A stretch of DNA of 64,000 bases from Scleromitrula shiraiana (Eukaryota; Ascomycota; Leotiomycetes; Helotiales; Sclerotiniaceae): positions 558,001 to 622,000 of the forward strand of contig JABELC010000010.1 in the NCBI GenBank assembly GCA_028455995.1. The letters are read 5' to 3'. Positions 41,580 through 52,776 of the stretch are shown one piece after another; the first letter of the stretch is position 1; each line of letters begins with the position of its first letter. The position numbers and the translations under genes are program-made. The notes under the pieces were generated by a model. That model did no database searches. It was not told the origin of the DNA and was given only the letters and a program-made list of their open reading frames with translations.

Positions 41580-42071
41580 TGTTTTTAAAAAATTTCAAAA
41601 GTTTAAAAAGTTTAAAAAGTTTCAAATATCTTTTCACTGGCAACTTCGATTTTTTAATCATATTATATTGAATGTTAAAATGTAATATTTATATTAAATA
41701 AAAGTTTTTTTTACTATATATTCAAATATATTTTATTATTTTTTAATATAATAATTTATTTGATTTAAACATACTTGAAATTACTAAACTTAAAATATAT
41801 TACTATAATTTTTATTTTATATTTAATTAAATATTATTAATTCTCAAATCTTTATTTAATTTTTGATTATTAATAATAAATATTTAAATAGTATAAAAAC
41901 AATTCATCATGATATTTAATATGTTAAATAATTTTTTCAATATTAGTAATCAATCGATTTATTTACATTAACTTCAATATAAAAAGTATTTTATATAAAA
42001 TCATTGAAAGTTTTAAAGCGATTCGTTTATTTTTCGCATGCTTTAATTTTAATTTCAAGTCAATCGAGTAT
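41580..42071 (-). mobile_element. Truncated, RIP-mutated copy of the TIR/foldback element, at the isochore edge
   Basis: Aligns with the reverse complement of the left arm of the intact element (62,072 onward). The outer end reads AAAGCGATTCGTTTATTTTTCG ... AATCGAGTA against GAAGCGATTCGCTTATTTTGCG ... GACCGAGTA. Inside, TAATATTTATATTAAATAAAAG, GATTTAAAC and an AACTTCGA block follow in the right order. Differences are mostly transitions. The other half (expected near 41,084) is replaced by the LINE fragment, so this copy is broken. It ends next to TA at 42,070-42,071. Confidence 0.6.
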
Positions 42072-44941
42072 AATAATTATAATTCTTTATATTATAATTA
42101 TAAAATTCTTTATAAAGTTTCATAGAAAATTTTGCAAAATCATAATTAATATTACTATAACTTATAATAAATCAAACTTACTATTGTATTGATTTGAAAT
42201 TTAATCATATAATTTTTTATATAAACTCTATCATAAATACTAATGTTATTTCAAGTTTGATTTGAATCGTTCTTTTAGTGCTTTTCAGCTTCATTCAGCC
42301 TTGCTTTTATATTCATTATTCTATATATAATTTTTTGCTAAAGCACTCTATGATACCCTACAAATCAACAAATATATATTCTTTCTCGCCACTACAAGCA
42401 AATCTCTTTCTCACTATCCTGTTTGGATATCCCGTTTGGATATTGATCGTTCGACCTTGAGATTCATCAGCACAGCTATCACAAGTCCATCCCCACCCTC
42501 ACTTCCATCACGTCTCCCAAAACCGCGGACACTAAACATCCTGTCAATTTCTTCTTTATCACATTGTCTTCTTCTTTGCTAGCGCAATAATGATTCCTTC
42601 AATCAATCCTTTCAATATCAATCAATTTGCCAACAGCGCAATCAACACACATAGCGCAGATTCAACCGTTGCCCCTCATACTCTCCCATATTCTAAATCC
42701 TCGTATTGTTTCTCCCTCCATCTCTCTCTCTCTTGGAAAAATCAGAATCCCGCATGTAACTTATATCATGCTGATGCATTTAGTACGTGAATATATATCC
42801 ATGACTGATGCACAGAGCAAAATACAATACGTCCATAATAAAAAATAGCCCATTTTCTCTTCACACAAAGAAGAGAATCAAGTTCCTAGACTATCAAATT
42901 TCAGCCCAATGCTAAGCTTCAGGGGCTTGTTTTCTGCTGAGGGTCTGGTCAGATATAATATACGAAAAATAGTCCAAATCTAAAGTGGGAGCAGAAACCT
43001 CTCCTCTCCATCTTTAGTGCTTTTTGTAGATAGCCTCTATCTATGATCAGATAGGATTTGCATTTAACTCTGTAGCCCTATCTCCAACTGCTACGCATTG
43101 TGGCTACCGATATGTTCTTCTATATGCGGGCGAAGGGATCGGTCGGCCATTTCTCGAATACCAATTAGTTTTGGCGAAAATTTAGAATTGGGGTTACTCT
43201 TTTTAGTTCTTCATTTTTTGATTTTCGCATGGCAACTTTTCTAGTGAAGTTTAACGCTGATATATTCCCTTATACCTCTATTAGGAGCAATCATAAGCAA
43301 ACCCATTGATATTATCCTTTGTCTACTTAGTTTGTAAATGCTTTAAACTAATGAAATATAGCATACTGTATAAGTTACAAGAGAAAGGTGATTCGCATTC
43401 GCATTCGTCTTCATCAACGGTGTAGGCCGATTGGTGAATTTGGAGACCAGCTCAACCCACACCCATCCTACAAAATAGCCATAGCCCTATGGACTTATGC
43501 ATCGCCACTGTACTTTAGTATCCTTGAAACCCTATGGCGGTTTCCCCAACCAAATTGTCCTGCAGAGCGGTTTATATTCTCTTTCTGTGCATGTAAGTCG
43601 TAGTTGTTTACACTGTTGAACCTGCAAACCAAAACGGGCTTTGAGATATAATCTTTAAGTGTTAAGAAGCTTTAGATTGTCCCAGAAATCATAGGTAGTC
43701 CAAGAAATCGTAAATATTAATATAAAGATTAGTATAAAATATATGAAGATGTCTATTTGCCAACAGTATATACCATATTATCCGTACTATACTCACAGAT
43801 CTAGGTAGTCTACTCATGGGGGGCATACCATTTTAAACATATCATCCACGGTGCGTTAGATAATCCACCGATTCTTAAATACCGAAAGCTCCGGTTGAAA
43901 AAAAGAAAGGAAACCCCGCTTTGCCACAGGTTTACTAACCAGCAAAGTAAGTACAAAAAGCAAAAAACTGCCCAGTAGCTCCCCAATACACACACTACTC
44001 ACCTCACAAATTGGTTAGCATCGTGTCGGTGTATGAATTACTACCGCTTCTCAGAAGGGTAACTAGTTCGTCCCAAGATAATCTAATGTACGTACCTATT
44101 GTCCGAACACTATCCCGGCGCTTGAGTCTGTACTACGCATCTGGATTTCCTACAATATTAACGCTTCGATGCGTGGGTTTGAACCAAGATGATGGTGTCA
44201 AGAAGATCTTTGGTTACATGAAGTGGATAGCCTAGCGGTGGGTCATGTCATGTATTACGTTGGATGAAGCTAAATTTTCATCTAATCATCATGTGATCTT
44301 TGTCATGCTTTAACTTCAACTCTGTTGTAAAGTTGTACTAGGAGTGTGTAACAAGTCATCTCATTGGTGGAAAGTTAAGGCTCTAGAAGACTACTCAGTC
44401 ATTCCTGTGTCATCTAAAATCTCTCAGTAGATGATATTAAGCTCACAAGATTACTATGGGTAGTGCAGTCTAAGGGGCACGGTACAATATGCGATATCCT
44501 AGCCAATTTCACTATAACATACAAACGTGTTCCTCTGCGTGATTAGATTCTCCTGCTGTATAAGCTTCTTGAGCCAATCCTTCGAGTTTAGCAACGCTAT
44601 TTTTCATTCTTTTTAGCGTTCTACTCGTATGTTAAACGTTTACCTAGTCGTGGTTGAGATTAGAGTGTCTTTCTGCGACCTTGTATCTGACCAAGAAAGA
44701 CCTGAGAAGTTCGAGTTAATAGAGATGGGGCTCAGGTGGACCTGGTTTTGATGAATATACACCCCTTCGAGTAAAGAAAATATGTTAGGAAATCAAGCTT
44801 ACCGCACTCGGCTATGAAGATTCAGAGAATAGTATCCACATTGTAGATTTGCTATTGTGAATAAGTAGCCAATCATTCACAATGGATTTTATTTGTTTTC
44901 TGAGAGCATCCACTGGAAGACGTATTTCATGACAATTCACC
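42072..44941. other. Intergenic region, transition from AT isochore to gene island
   Basis: Base composition becomes ordinary by about 42,260. Only short, unsupported ORFs occur. The best is 42,590-42,790 on plus: an ATG after a CT-rich stretch, giving a Ser/Asn/His-rich peptide of 66 residues without a recognisable domain. Others (43,388-43,603; 43,810-43,995; 44,011-44,235) have no coding character. 44,240-44,941 presumably contained the promoter of the pseudogene downstream. Confidence 0.5.
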
Positions 44942-47900
44942 ATGAAGATCCCTTGGATGATTCATACTCAACTTATACTTGGGCTCACTGCCCTGGTATC
45001 AAACGCAGTCGGCCAGATCACAATCGAGGCGGAGAAGCTAGTGGACTTCACTGGCTGTGCTGCCGCTAGACTTTCGCCAGATACCATTAGAGCTGCCTGG
45101 GACTCTGCCATGGACATTGCTTGGGTCTCAAGTGGTGGTATCAGCTGGGACTATACGCCTGCAATCGAGTTTCATGCAGGATCAAGAAGTTCAACTTATC
45201 ATGGTGATATCAAGAGTAATCCCACCTGCAAATCTACTACCTCATGTCACTTTAATGGTTGTTAATGATATTATAGCTCTTCTCAACGCTGCATACACTT
45301 ATCATCGGTCTTATTGGTGGAATATACCTAGTTGGAGAGCTTGGGAAACCTCTATTCGCTGCGATGATCCACATGGCCTTTGCGGCAAATACTCAACCTC
45401 AGCAGCAGCATACACCATTAATACAGGAAAACGGCGCGACGATAAGCCTACGGTGACAAAGGAAACTATTGTGTTTTTCCCAAAGGTGTTCAATTCAAAG
45501 TCGACGTGCAAGGACTTGATTCAATATCACAAACATCATGCCGCCGATGATTACACATTGCAGAGTTTTCAATGTCAAGGTGAGTGATATTTCGTCAAAA
45601 TATTTCTTTATCACAAGCTTTTACAACTCCTATGCAATGATAACAGGGTGAAAGCTTCAACGAGATGAAAACACCAGTCCAATAAGAGGATGGCTAATAT
45701 AAAGGACAATCATAGGCTATATCATTCTTCATGAATTATTCCACCTAGATTCGCTCTCCAACAGAGCTGGAACAGGTCACATCAAAGATATCTCGGTTCG
45801 TTGCGCATCTGGCTTTGATCCAATGATTAAACCATACCAAGTATATGGACCAGTCCGAACAAAAGTTTTGGCACTTTAGACAAATGATGACCTTGGCAAA
45901 CATATTGCTACCAATGGTAAAGCAGTCATCTTACTCATTTAAACCCCAAGCCAAATATATTCTAATTCTCTTGTAGCTGATAATTTGGCTCAATACTCAC
46001 TCGAGATGTGGGTGGGTGCCCAACTTGGGGCGTAAGTGAACACTTTTTTTGAATGCAACGCAAAATTCTGTAATTTGAAATCGAAGTACTGACAGGGCAA
46101 ACAGATATCCTCATTTGCCTGTGGCTGATGGTAAGCCAACTGATACCACCTATAACCATAGTTTCTTCAACGATACAGATGCTGCAAATGATCCCACTTT
46201 CACGTGATACATAAAAGATGATGCAGACGACCTTGGTGTTGATGAAACTGATGGTCCTAATCCCACCGCCTCAGACGTGCTATTAGATAACGACACCGAG
46301 ATATAGCTGGATTGTAACAATAACGGAAACCTCGAATGGGTTGTAAATCCTTTCGTATCCCAACCTTTTCTGCAAAGCTCCATCACAACGTTCTGTGGTT
46401 CTCTAAGCACAACTGCAAACGGCAAGTTGTTTTCTGTTGCGAATAGCGACACGGAACTTTATCTAGGTGCTATATTGAAGGAAGACGACACGACGTGTTC
46501 CTCCTTGGATGTTTTAGCTGCAGATTGCGAAAACTACCTTGGACAACTTGTAACCGGCTGTGACACAGATTCAACCACCCAGAAGTATGGTGGTGTGTAC
46601 CATACAGAATGTACGGATTGGGTGGCAGCTGTTAACGGAGCCCAGGGTGCTGTTAAAAACACAGCTGCTCCTTTCTCTTGTTCAGTTCTAGTCACAGTCG
46701 ATGCAATGAATTGCGCCTGCACAGATGGTCAAATTTACCCAACATACAATGAGACTTGTGGGCACACATCGTCACCTGCTAGTACCACTTCCGGAGGAGG
46801 CGGCCAGCAAATCGGAGTTGCCGCATATATCTCCCCTGTAGGATCCCCCGATGCCTGGACTCAAATGATTGGTTACGCATCAAACGATGTTTCTATATTA
46901 ATCACAAATGTCCTGAATGGACCCGATAATACCATTGATACTACATGGCAGTCAGTCATTAACGAGGCAGCGGCTTCAGGCAAAATGATGATTGGATATG
47001 TACGAACTGGGTATTTTGGTCTAAGCGCGGACGCTTTCACAACCCGGCTCGACTCTAACGCACTGGCAGATTGGGTTGCTCAGATTGAGACCGATGTTGA
47101 TCTTTGGTACTCAATGTATGGGGCCGATGTTATCGGAGGTATCTTTTTCGACGAGGGCTGGAGCCAGTGTGGTACGAACAATGAATATTCCGAATTGTAT
47201 CTCCTTATTACCGAGAATACGAAGCAAAAGTATCCAGGCGGCTTGACAGTGATCAACCCGGGAGCCACCATGCCCCAATGTTTCGAAACAAGCGCCGATA
47301 CATTACTGACCTTTGAATCCTCGTACGATACATACCTGAATGGCTTTATCGACAATGTTTGGGTTCCTGAGAATACGGCCAAGATCTGGCATATTATTTA
47401 TGGTGTAGCCCAGGCTGACGTTCCTGCGGTCGCTGCTCTGGCTCTCCAACGCGGTGCGGATATTATCCAAATCACAGATGACACCCTGCCGAATCCCCAT
47501 GACACTATTCCAGACGATGCATGCATGCAAGAATTGATTGATGCCATCAGCGGCAGTACCCCTGGTATTTCTGAACCCGAAGCATATCCAGGAGGATCGG
47601 CAGCTGCAGCCCCGACCGGTCTCAAGGTGACAGCCTATGATTATAGTTCTGTCAGCCTTAATTGGTCTGCTTCTCCTAACGCTATATCATATAAAGTATA
47701 TGTGAACAATGAGTGGGCTCTCAACCTGGCATCCTATATGACCTCCGTTACCATTGGCAATTTGGCAGTCGGTACCTCAGGCTTCACATTCCAGGTAACC
47801 ACGGTGGGTAGTGATGGCACCGAATCAGTAAAATCAAGTACGGTAACTGCCAGTACAATGAGCGCACCGGGCACAGACAAGTATATCCTAGGCGCTACTG

Positions 47901-48326
47901 TGACGCCATCCACTACCGATACCATTGTCACGACCGAAGTCATCATACCCTACGCTTACGTGCGTGTCTACTTTACCTATACCATTGATGGTTCGTGTGT
48001 CGAATCGGGATGGACGATCAATTATAGCAGCGCATACTTTTGTATGTGCTCTGTGGATGGTGGAGTCTGGCATTCTTTACAAGTATGCAGACGATTACCT
48101 GACCAACCCTGGTGGATCATAAACTCCTTCCTGGTCTTGGACAGAGGTTGGCCAAGTCGAAGTCACACAAAACACATACGATTACACTTTCACTATTCCT
48201 CTGGACACCTCGACGCTCGGTTCGAATCTTGCTATTGTCATCCAGGCACAGGGTTACGGGCCACTGTTGAACTACTTAACGCCATATCCCGAATTATCAG
48301 GAAGCGACACATATTGTGCCAACTAG
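44942..48326 (+). pseudogene. Decayed secreted zinc metallopeptidase / spherulin-4 (GH135-like) / FN3 fusion gene
   Basis: The start at 44,942 gives a signal peptide (about 1-24). Four introns can be placed: 45,204-45,276; 45,580-45,646; 45,917-45,976; 46,032-46,095. After the first two exons comes HELFHLD at 45,730, a HExxH zinc-peptidase motif, followed by a YGPVRTKVLA segment like aspzincin-type (M35-related) enzymes. Then follow a Cys-containing spacer, a spherulin-4 domain (about 46,805-47,560), an FN3 domain (about 47,608-47,856) and a C-terminal beta-rich domain ending at the TAG of 48,324-48,326. The spherulin-4 part keeps the acidic residues expected of GH135 (FFDE at 47,144-47,155; FE at 47,312-47,317). 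In-frame stops occur at 45,649, 45,700, 45,877, 46,205, 46,304 and 48,120, with a frame break near 48,040. The stretch 46,427-48,460 stays open for 677 codons but lacks an ATG and loses frame at the end. It is almost certainly not functional as a whole. GH135 enzymes cleave galactosaminogalactan-type polymers. Confidence 0.75.
45204..45276 (+). other. Intron 1 of the metallopeptidase/spherulin-4 pseudogene
   Basis: GTGATA...TTATAG, 73 nt. Removing it joins the frame of 44,942-45,203 to that of 45,277-45,579 (phase 1), which otherwise differ. That makes the intron, rather than a frameshift, the simplest reading. Confidence 0.65.
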
Positions 48327-49260
48327 GCTGTAACAACGGGAACATAAACTCGTACAAATACCTTTTCACCACCCTGCAGTATAATTCTAATCAGATTACT
48401 CTGACTAGACTTCCTAAAAACGCCGTAATTTGTACAAATTTCTTTAGATATGTACGTTGATTACTTTTGCTTCTTTTTTAATCGAATTGAAACAGACTTA
48501 ATTTGAGTTATTTCTTTTATAATTAAGATTATCGATAGTTCTATTAGATTAGCTATAGAATACACAAAATTGAAAGATATACAAGCTGCGAATAAAAATG
48601 ATTGAATATAGTAATAAATAACTTCCTAAAAAGAAACAACTTGAAGTTTCCATGATATAAACAAGCAAATAACTTGAAACGAATGTACTATTATATTGAT
48701 CATCTTTAAATTCTTTTGAATTAATATTTTAATATTTTAATGAAAAATATAAAAAATATATTGAATAACATCATTTTAAATTACAATACCGTGACTCTAT
48801 TTAGCATAATATATTATTTGAGTCTAGCATCGTGACTATACTATTTGAAATAGTTTATCTTTTTAAAACTTGTATTATTACTAGTAATTTAATTTTAAAA
48901 AATAGATATACTTTGTATATATTAAATCAATTTTCAAATAGTATTAAAAATATTATCATTGAAATAATAATATTTTTGATATTCAAGTTTTAAAATTAAT
49001 TTAATATATAAATTTTATTATATTTTTATTTATATTATTTTAATTTTTGATTTTTTCAAGACTACTATTATAATAACATTTTAAAAAATAAAAAACTTGA
49101 AGACACTGGCAACTTGAAGTTAAAATAATAATATAAGCTAGTTTAAGCAAAAGTGGCACTTTCCTATGCTATTTGAGATATCAATACTTAAAATGATGCT
49201 ATTTCAGCTACTAGTATTTACCATAAAAAATAAAAAGATGAAGAGTAAAGTTAAGATGAG
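48327..49260. other. AT-rich patch inside the gene island, possibly a degraded TIR-element relative
   Basis: No gene. Composition drops to isochore-like values at about 48,470-49,140. Near 49,055 TTTTTTCAAGACTACTATT and AACATTTT follow in the same order as in the reverse complement of the intact element's left arm (TTTTCAAGACTATTATATTACATTTT region). CACTGGCAACTT at 49,104-49,115 also occurs at 41,635-41,646 in the truncated copy. The relationship is plausible but not proved. Confidence 0.35.
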
Positions 49261-49268
49261 AAAAAAAA
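49261..49268 (-). terminator. RNA polymerase III terminator of the tRNA-Arg gene
   Basis: A run of eight T on the minus strand, 7 nt past the tRNA 3' end. Confidence 0.75.
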
Positions 49269-49275
49269 TCAGAAT

Positions 49276-49347
49276 TGACCTACGCAGGGATCGAACCTGC
49301 AATCTCTTGATTCGTAGTCAAGCGCCTTGCCATTGGGCCAGCAGGCC
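49276..49347 (-). tRNA. tRNA-Arg (anticodon ACG)
   Basis: The minus strand folds as a complete 72-nt tRNA without intron. Acceptor GGCCTGC pairs with GTAGGTC (two G-U pairs) and is followed by the discriminator A. The D arm holds GCCCAATGGCAAGGC. The anticodon stem CTTGA/TCAAG encloses CTACGAA, so the anticodon is ACG (read as ICG after deamination, decoding CGU/CGC/CGA). The T arm is GCAGG-TTCGATC-CCTGC, which also serves as the B box. It lies between the AT-rich patch and the Rds1-like gene. Confidence 0.95.
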
Positions 49348-49744
49348 AGTGATAAACCGTAAAGATTTTATCTGATGCTGTTTAATGATAGATTTGTTGT
49401 TTTTCATTTTATATACGAAGTAGAAAACCTTTGTCAAAGTTTTCAATGTTCAAGTTGTGATTGGTGGAGGATGAGGCAGAAGTTGAAAGAAAATTTTCTT
49501 CAGTGTGGGGCGAGTCATGGACAGGCAACACAAGTATACAAGGAACCACGAGGTCGAGGTAACGATAAATAAAGAAAGTCATGTTTATTCATCTAATAGT
49601 TTAATCTGTCCATCCCAATTATTAATACACGAAATCATATACAGACAACGATGGTAGTCATGACCCACAAACAAATGAAAATTCCCCAAAGCTACAATGC
49701 GTTATCGTTCCAATCGCAGGTACCACCAAATTCAACGTAAACTA
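49348..49744. other. Short intergenic region with the 3' flank of the Rds1-like gene
   Basis: No coding region supported. The part next to 49,745 should hold the 3' UTR of the minus-strand gene. No clear poly(A) signal was identified. Confidence 0.5.
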
Positions 49745-50801
49745 TCACTTGAGAATAGTAAGGTCAAAGCTAGGAGAATCCGGTGTAACCTCAATGATGG
49801 CGGGTCCAGCAAGAATATTGCTATCAGTCAAGTTTCCAGAGTTATTATTGGTCAAGAAGACATAGCTCTGCCCTGAGATATTCATGGGTACTTGAGCCAT
49901 GGCCATGCCATCACTGTTCAATTGACTTTGAACAGGAATAATATCTAATCCACTAAGGAAGGTGGCGTAGAAAGTTCCAGTTGGAGCGGTCTTAGGTACA
50001 AGGTCGACATTAGCACCAGGGGCTGTTGGGAGTCCAGATTTAAGTGCGAGAGCAGGGTAGGCCATCACTGGTAACGCGGCGTTTGTAGATGGGCACGAAA
50101 CAATGAACCCTGAGGCAATAGAATAGACGGCATTCAGCCCAAGTGGTGTAGCCAAGGCATTGGCCATCGGAATCTGTGCATTTGCATTACGCTCGGCAGC
50201 TTGATGGATGGCTTCGGTCGCAAGAATGGATCCGGCGGCGGTTAGGTAAGCCTTCGTGGTGATATCAGCTGCTGCACCTAAGTATGCAGAGACACCAACG
50301 CCCTCGATAACGGAAGCAAGAGCGACGAATGACTTTGGATCAGTGAAGGGGAACTTGTAGGTGCATGCCTCAACAGGAGCTGCACCGGCAGCTTTGAGAC
50401 CGGCCTGGAGGATAAGTGTTAGCGATTGGCAGTGAAAAGGGTTATGAACATGAGAGAAACAGAGCATTGTAGTGTGGGAATGACACAAATGATGCAATGG
50501 CTGGAAAGTAAGAATTGTAAGGAGCCATGCTTACCTCGAGATAGACAACATGGGCTTCTTCATCATGTGTAATGTATTTTAATTGCTCGTAAAAGAAAGC
50601 CGAGAATCCAGCATCAAGCCACATTTGTTCGGGCATCTCTGAGATAGCCTTCTTATAGAACGCGTTTTCGAGATGCTCAAGGGTTAAGGCATATTGTAGA
50701 ATATCTCCATCAGTTGGTGCCTGTGCCTGTCGTTTCACTGGACTGGCCAATGAGCTGGCGATGATACTGGCACCGACGATGATGTTTGTTGGGAAATGCA
50801 T
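49745..50801 (-). CDS. Secreted ferritin-like domain protein, Rds1-like
   Basis: Two exons, 50,801-50,535 and 50,404-49,745, joined in phase 0 across an intron at 50,534-50,405 (GTAAGC...CTCCAG, 130 nt). They give 308 residues. Residues 1-20 form a signal peptide (Ala/Ser-rich, ending near SLASPVKRQ). The rest matches the fungal ferritin-like family typified by S. pombe Rds1: ALTLEHLENAFY (about 38-49), HDEEAHVVYLE (79-89), an EGVGVSAY helix (about 123) and TEAIHQAAER (about 152-161). The Glu and ExxH residues are placed as for a di-metal four-helix bundle. The C-terminal 130 residues are beta-rich and variable. Rds1-like proteins are linked to stress, starvation or sexual development, but their reaction is unknown. 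The gene looks intact. Confidence 0.88.
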
Positions 50802-50912
50802 GACTTTATTGTGCGATGTCTTTTGATAAGAGATAGTTGGTACTTCAAAAGAGAATATTGAATATTGATATGACTTTTGTATTGAGGGAACATGAATGAG
50901 GGAGAACGAAGG

Positions 50913-50919
50913 ATTTATA
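50913..50919 (-). promoter_or_regulatory. TATA box of the Rds1-like gene
   Basis: TATAAAT on the minus strand, about 112 nt upstream of the ATG at 50,801. Spacing fits a fungal TATA element with a 5' UTR of some 70-80 nt. Confidence 0.5.
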
Positions 50920-52776
50920 CTGAAGGCAAGATGTCAAAATTCAAAAGTTCTCAGCGTGGAACGCTCCCTCCCGAACATAGCTCTGAAAGCATCCCAATGA
51001 AGCAAGAGTAGACCGGAGTGACATCGAGCCGTAACTTTACTAGAGGAAATATTCTGCTTAACAATCTCGGAGATATGTATAGCCTGCGTGCAACTAGTTG
51101 AAAACAATGATTCATCAAGGACAGCACGACTGATTAGCCTTTGTTTGGATAAACAAATGTCAATCGGATTGTCAATAATCCGACGAACTTTGTTAGCTCA
51201 GCCTTCCCCGCGATCTCAGTGTATCAAATACCTGATCGTGGAGGCACTTAGTGCACTTTTTTTAAATTTTGTTCCTGGGTATTTGAAAGAATGACCAAAA
51301 GTGGCTTTGCTAGTACTCTTAAGCTATAAGCTACCCACTTAGGTACTTCACCGTAGACAAATACAATATTTGTATTATATGCATGCATATATGGTTCCCA
51401 TTATATCGCCGTTTGTTTGGTAATACCAGACCTGGCTGGCGCGGCTGTATAAATTCAGAGATCTACCCTGACTTGATCTGGAGCTGCTAGTAATGTAATT
51501 CATGAGCCGTCGCATATGATCATTTGAGGATTTGGAGGAGAGAAAGAACATTGAATTTGGAATCAGTGGCACAAATATGACGAACGGGCGTAATTTCTCT
51601 TTGATTCATTTTGGAGAGGACATCTGGAAAGAGGAAGCAGTTGAGGACAAGTAGAAGTTTTCAAGGTTCCAAGGCTAGTTCAACCAAATCGGAACATATC
51701 CCATCCGATAGATGAGTATATGAGCTAACCTATTTGCGACTAGATATAGATATTACGATGTGGCTTGCATCTTGGCCTGTGCGTGGTAGCGTGTGTGGCT
51801 TTGCGTCAACATACCCCTTTTTATTTTGTTACCTATGTACATGTCACCTAGGTATGTATGCACAAGACTGTGACTTCTTCTATCTAGAATAGTATATTTT
51901 CATACTGAAATACACATAATGGTATACACTCTATATTATTACAGCGATCTCAAACTTCATGCTTTTTCGCCGATAAAATAGTTCTAAGGATCAACAACAT
52001 TATAATCTCATCTCATCTTTTTCTCGTCTTACCTCACTTCCAAAAATACATCTATTACTTCCTTCCAGATTCCTGCAAGTATTTCTCACTTGAGCACTTT
52101 CATACCCGAGCGCTGTCACTTTTGGTCAGGATATATCATTTGTTGCACATCTAAAGCATATGCAGCTAATTCCTTCGATGCAATGTGGGTTAAAAAGAAA
52201 AGTATTGCGCATAGGGAGTGTCAAAGCGCGCGGCATCTTGGTCACATAGGAGGTACATTACCATTATTCTCAGCCGAACTGTCACGTGGTATTCGATACT
52301 TTTTATATTTCTTGTTCTTTGTATCTCTTGACATACTATGCGGGTTTAGCTCGGTTTTAGGCTTTTGAACCTTTTTCTCTGACATTTCATTCATTCCTCT
52401 CCGCCAGTCTACCCGTAAAGAGAAGACAATCTAGCTTTATTGCTTCTTTATCGTCACATAATCTAAGAAGATCCTTCGATTTTTGAAATGCCCCTCAGAG
52501 GACACTTTCTCTCTTCGCTTCAAGGACATCTTGATTTCTAATTAAATTGTAATATTTCAGCTCAGGATGCTGCACCATTTCGATGTCTGAACTAAGGACT
52601 TGTGACTGTTCCCTCACATTGTTCTATTTCATCTGGGCTGTCTTCTCATAGTCACATTGCAACGTGCCTCGTATATTTTCCAGAATATCCACCCTCGACT
52701 TTCCTCAATATGCTAGTCATGCTCGCGATAGTACTATCACCAGAATAAATCATCCCGCCTTAAAACTCCAAATATA
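50920..52776. other. Intergenic region between the Rds1-like and BTB-like genes
   Basis: About 1.9 kb of ordinary composition. Short ORFs at 51,088-51,294 (+), 51,375-51,572 (-) and 52,090-52,368 (+, non-ATG start) have no motif or coding bias. It should contain the promoter of the minus-strand gene ending at 49,745 and the 3' UTR of the gene ending at 52,777. CT-rich tracts at 52,000-52,060 and 52,370-52,460 are the only notable composition. Confidence 0.5.

Noticed and set aside
1..42071. Mitochondrial or plasmid DNA because of the extreme A+T content
   Set aside because: No mitochondrial genes or rRNA; LTR and LINE structures with target duplications, and continuity with spliceosomal-intron genes, show nuclear RIP-affected DNA.
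42590..42790. 66-codon ATG ORF after a CT-rich leader
   Set aside because: The leader is promoter-like, but the peptide has no recognisable feature and no credible continuation by splicing was found.
43388..44235. Short ORFs considered as small secreted proteins
   Set aside because: No signal peptide, no cysteine pattern, poor start context and no conserved motif.
46534..47625. Several minus-strand ORFs of 60-100 codons under the spherulin-4 domain
   Set aside because: Antisense shadows of the coding strand without domains or codon bias.
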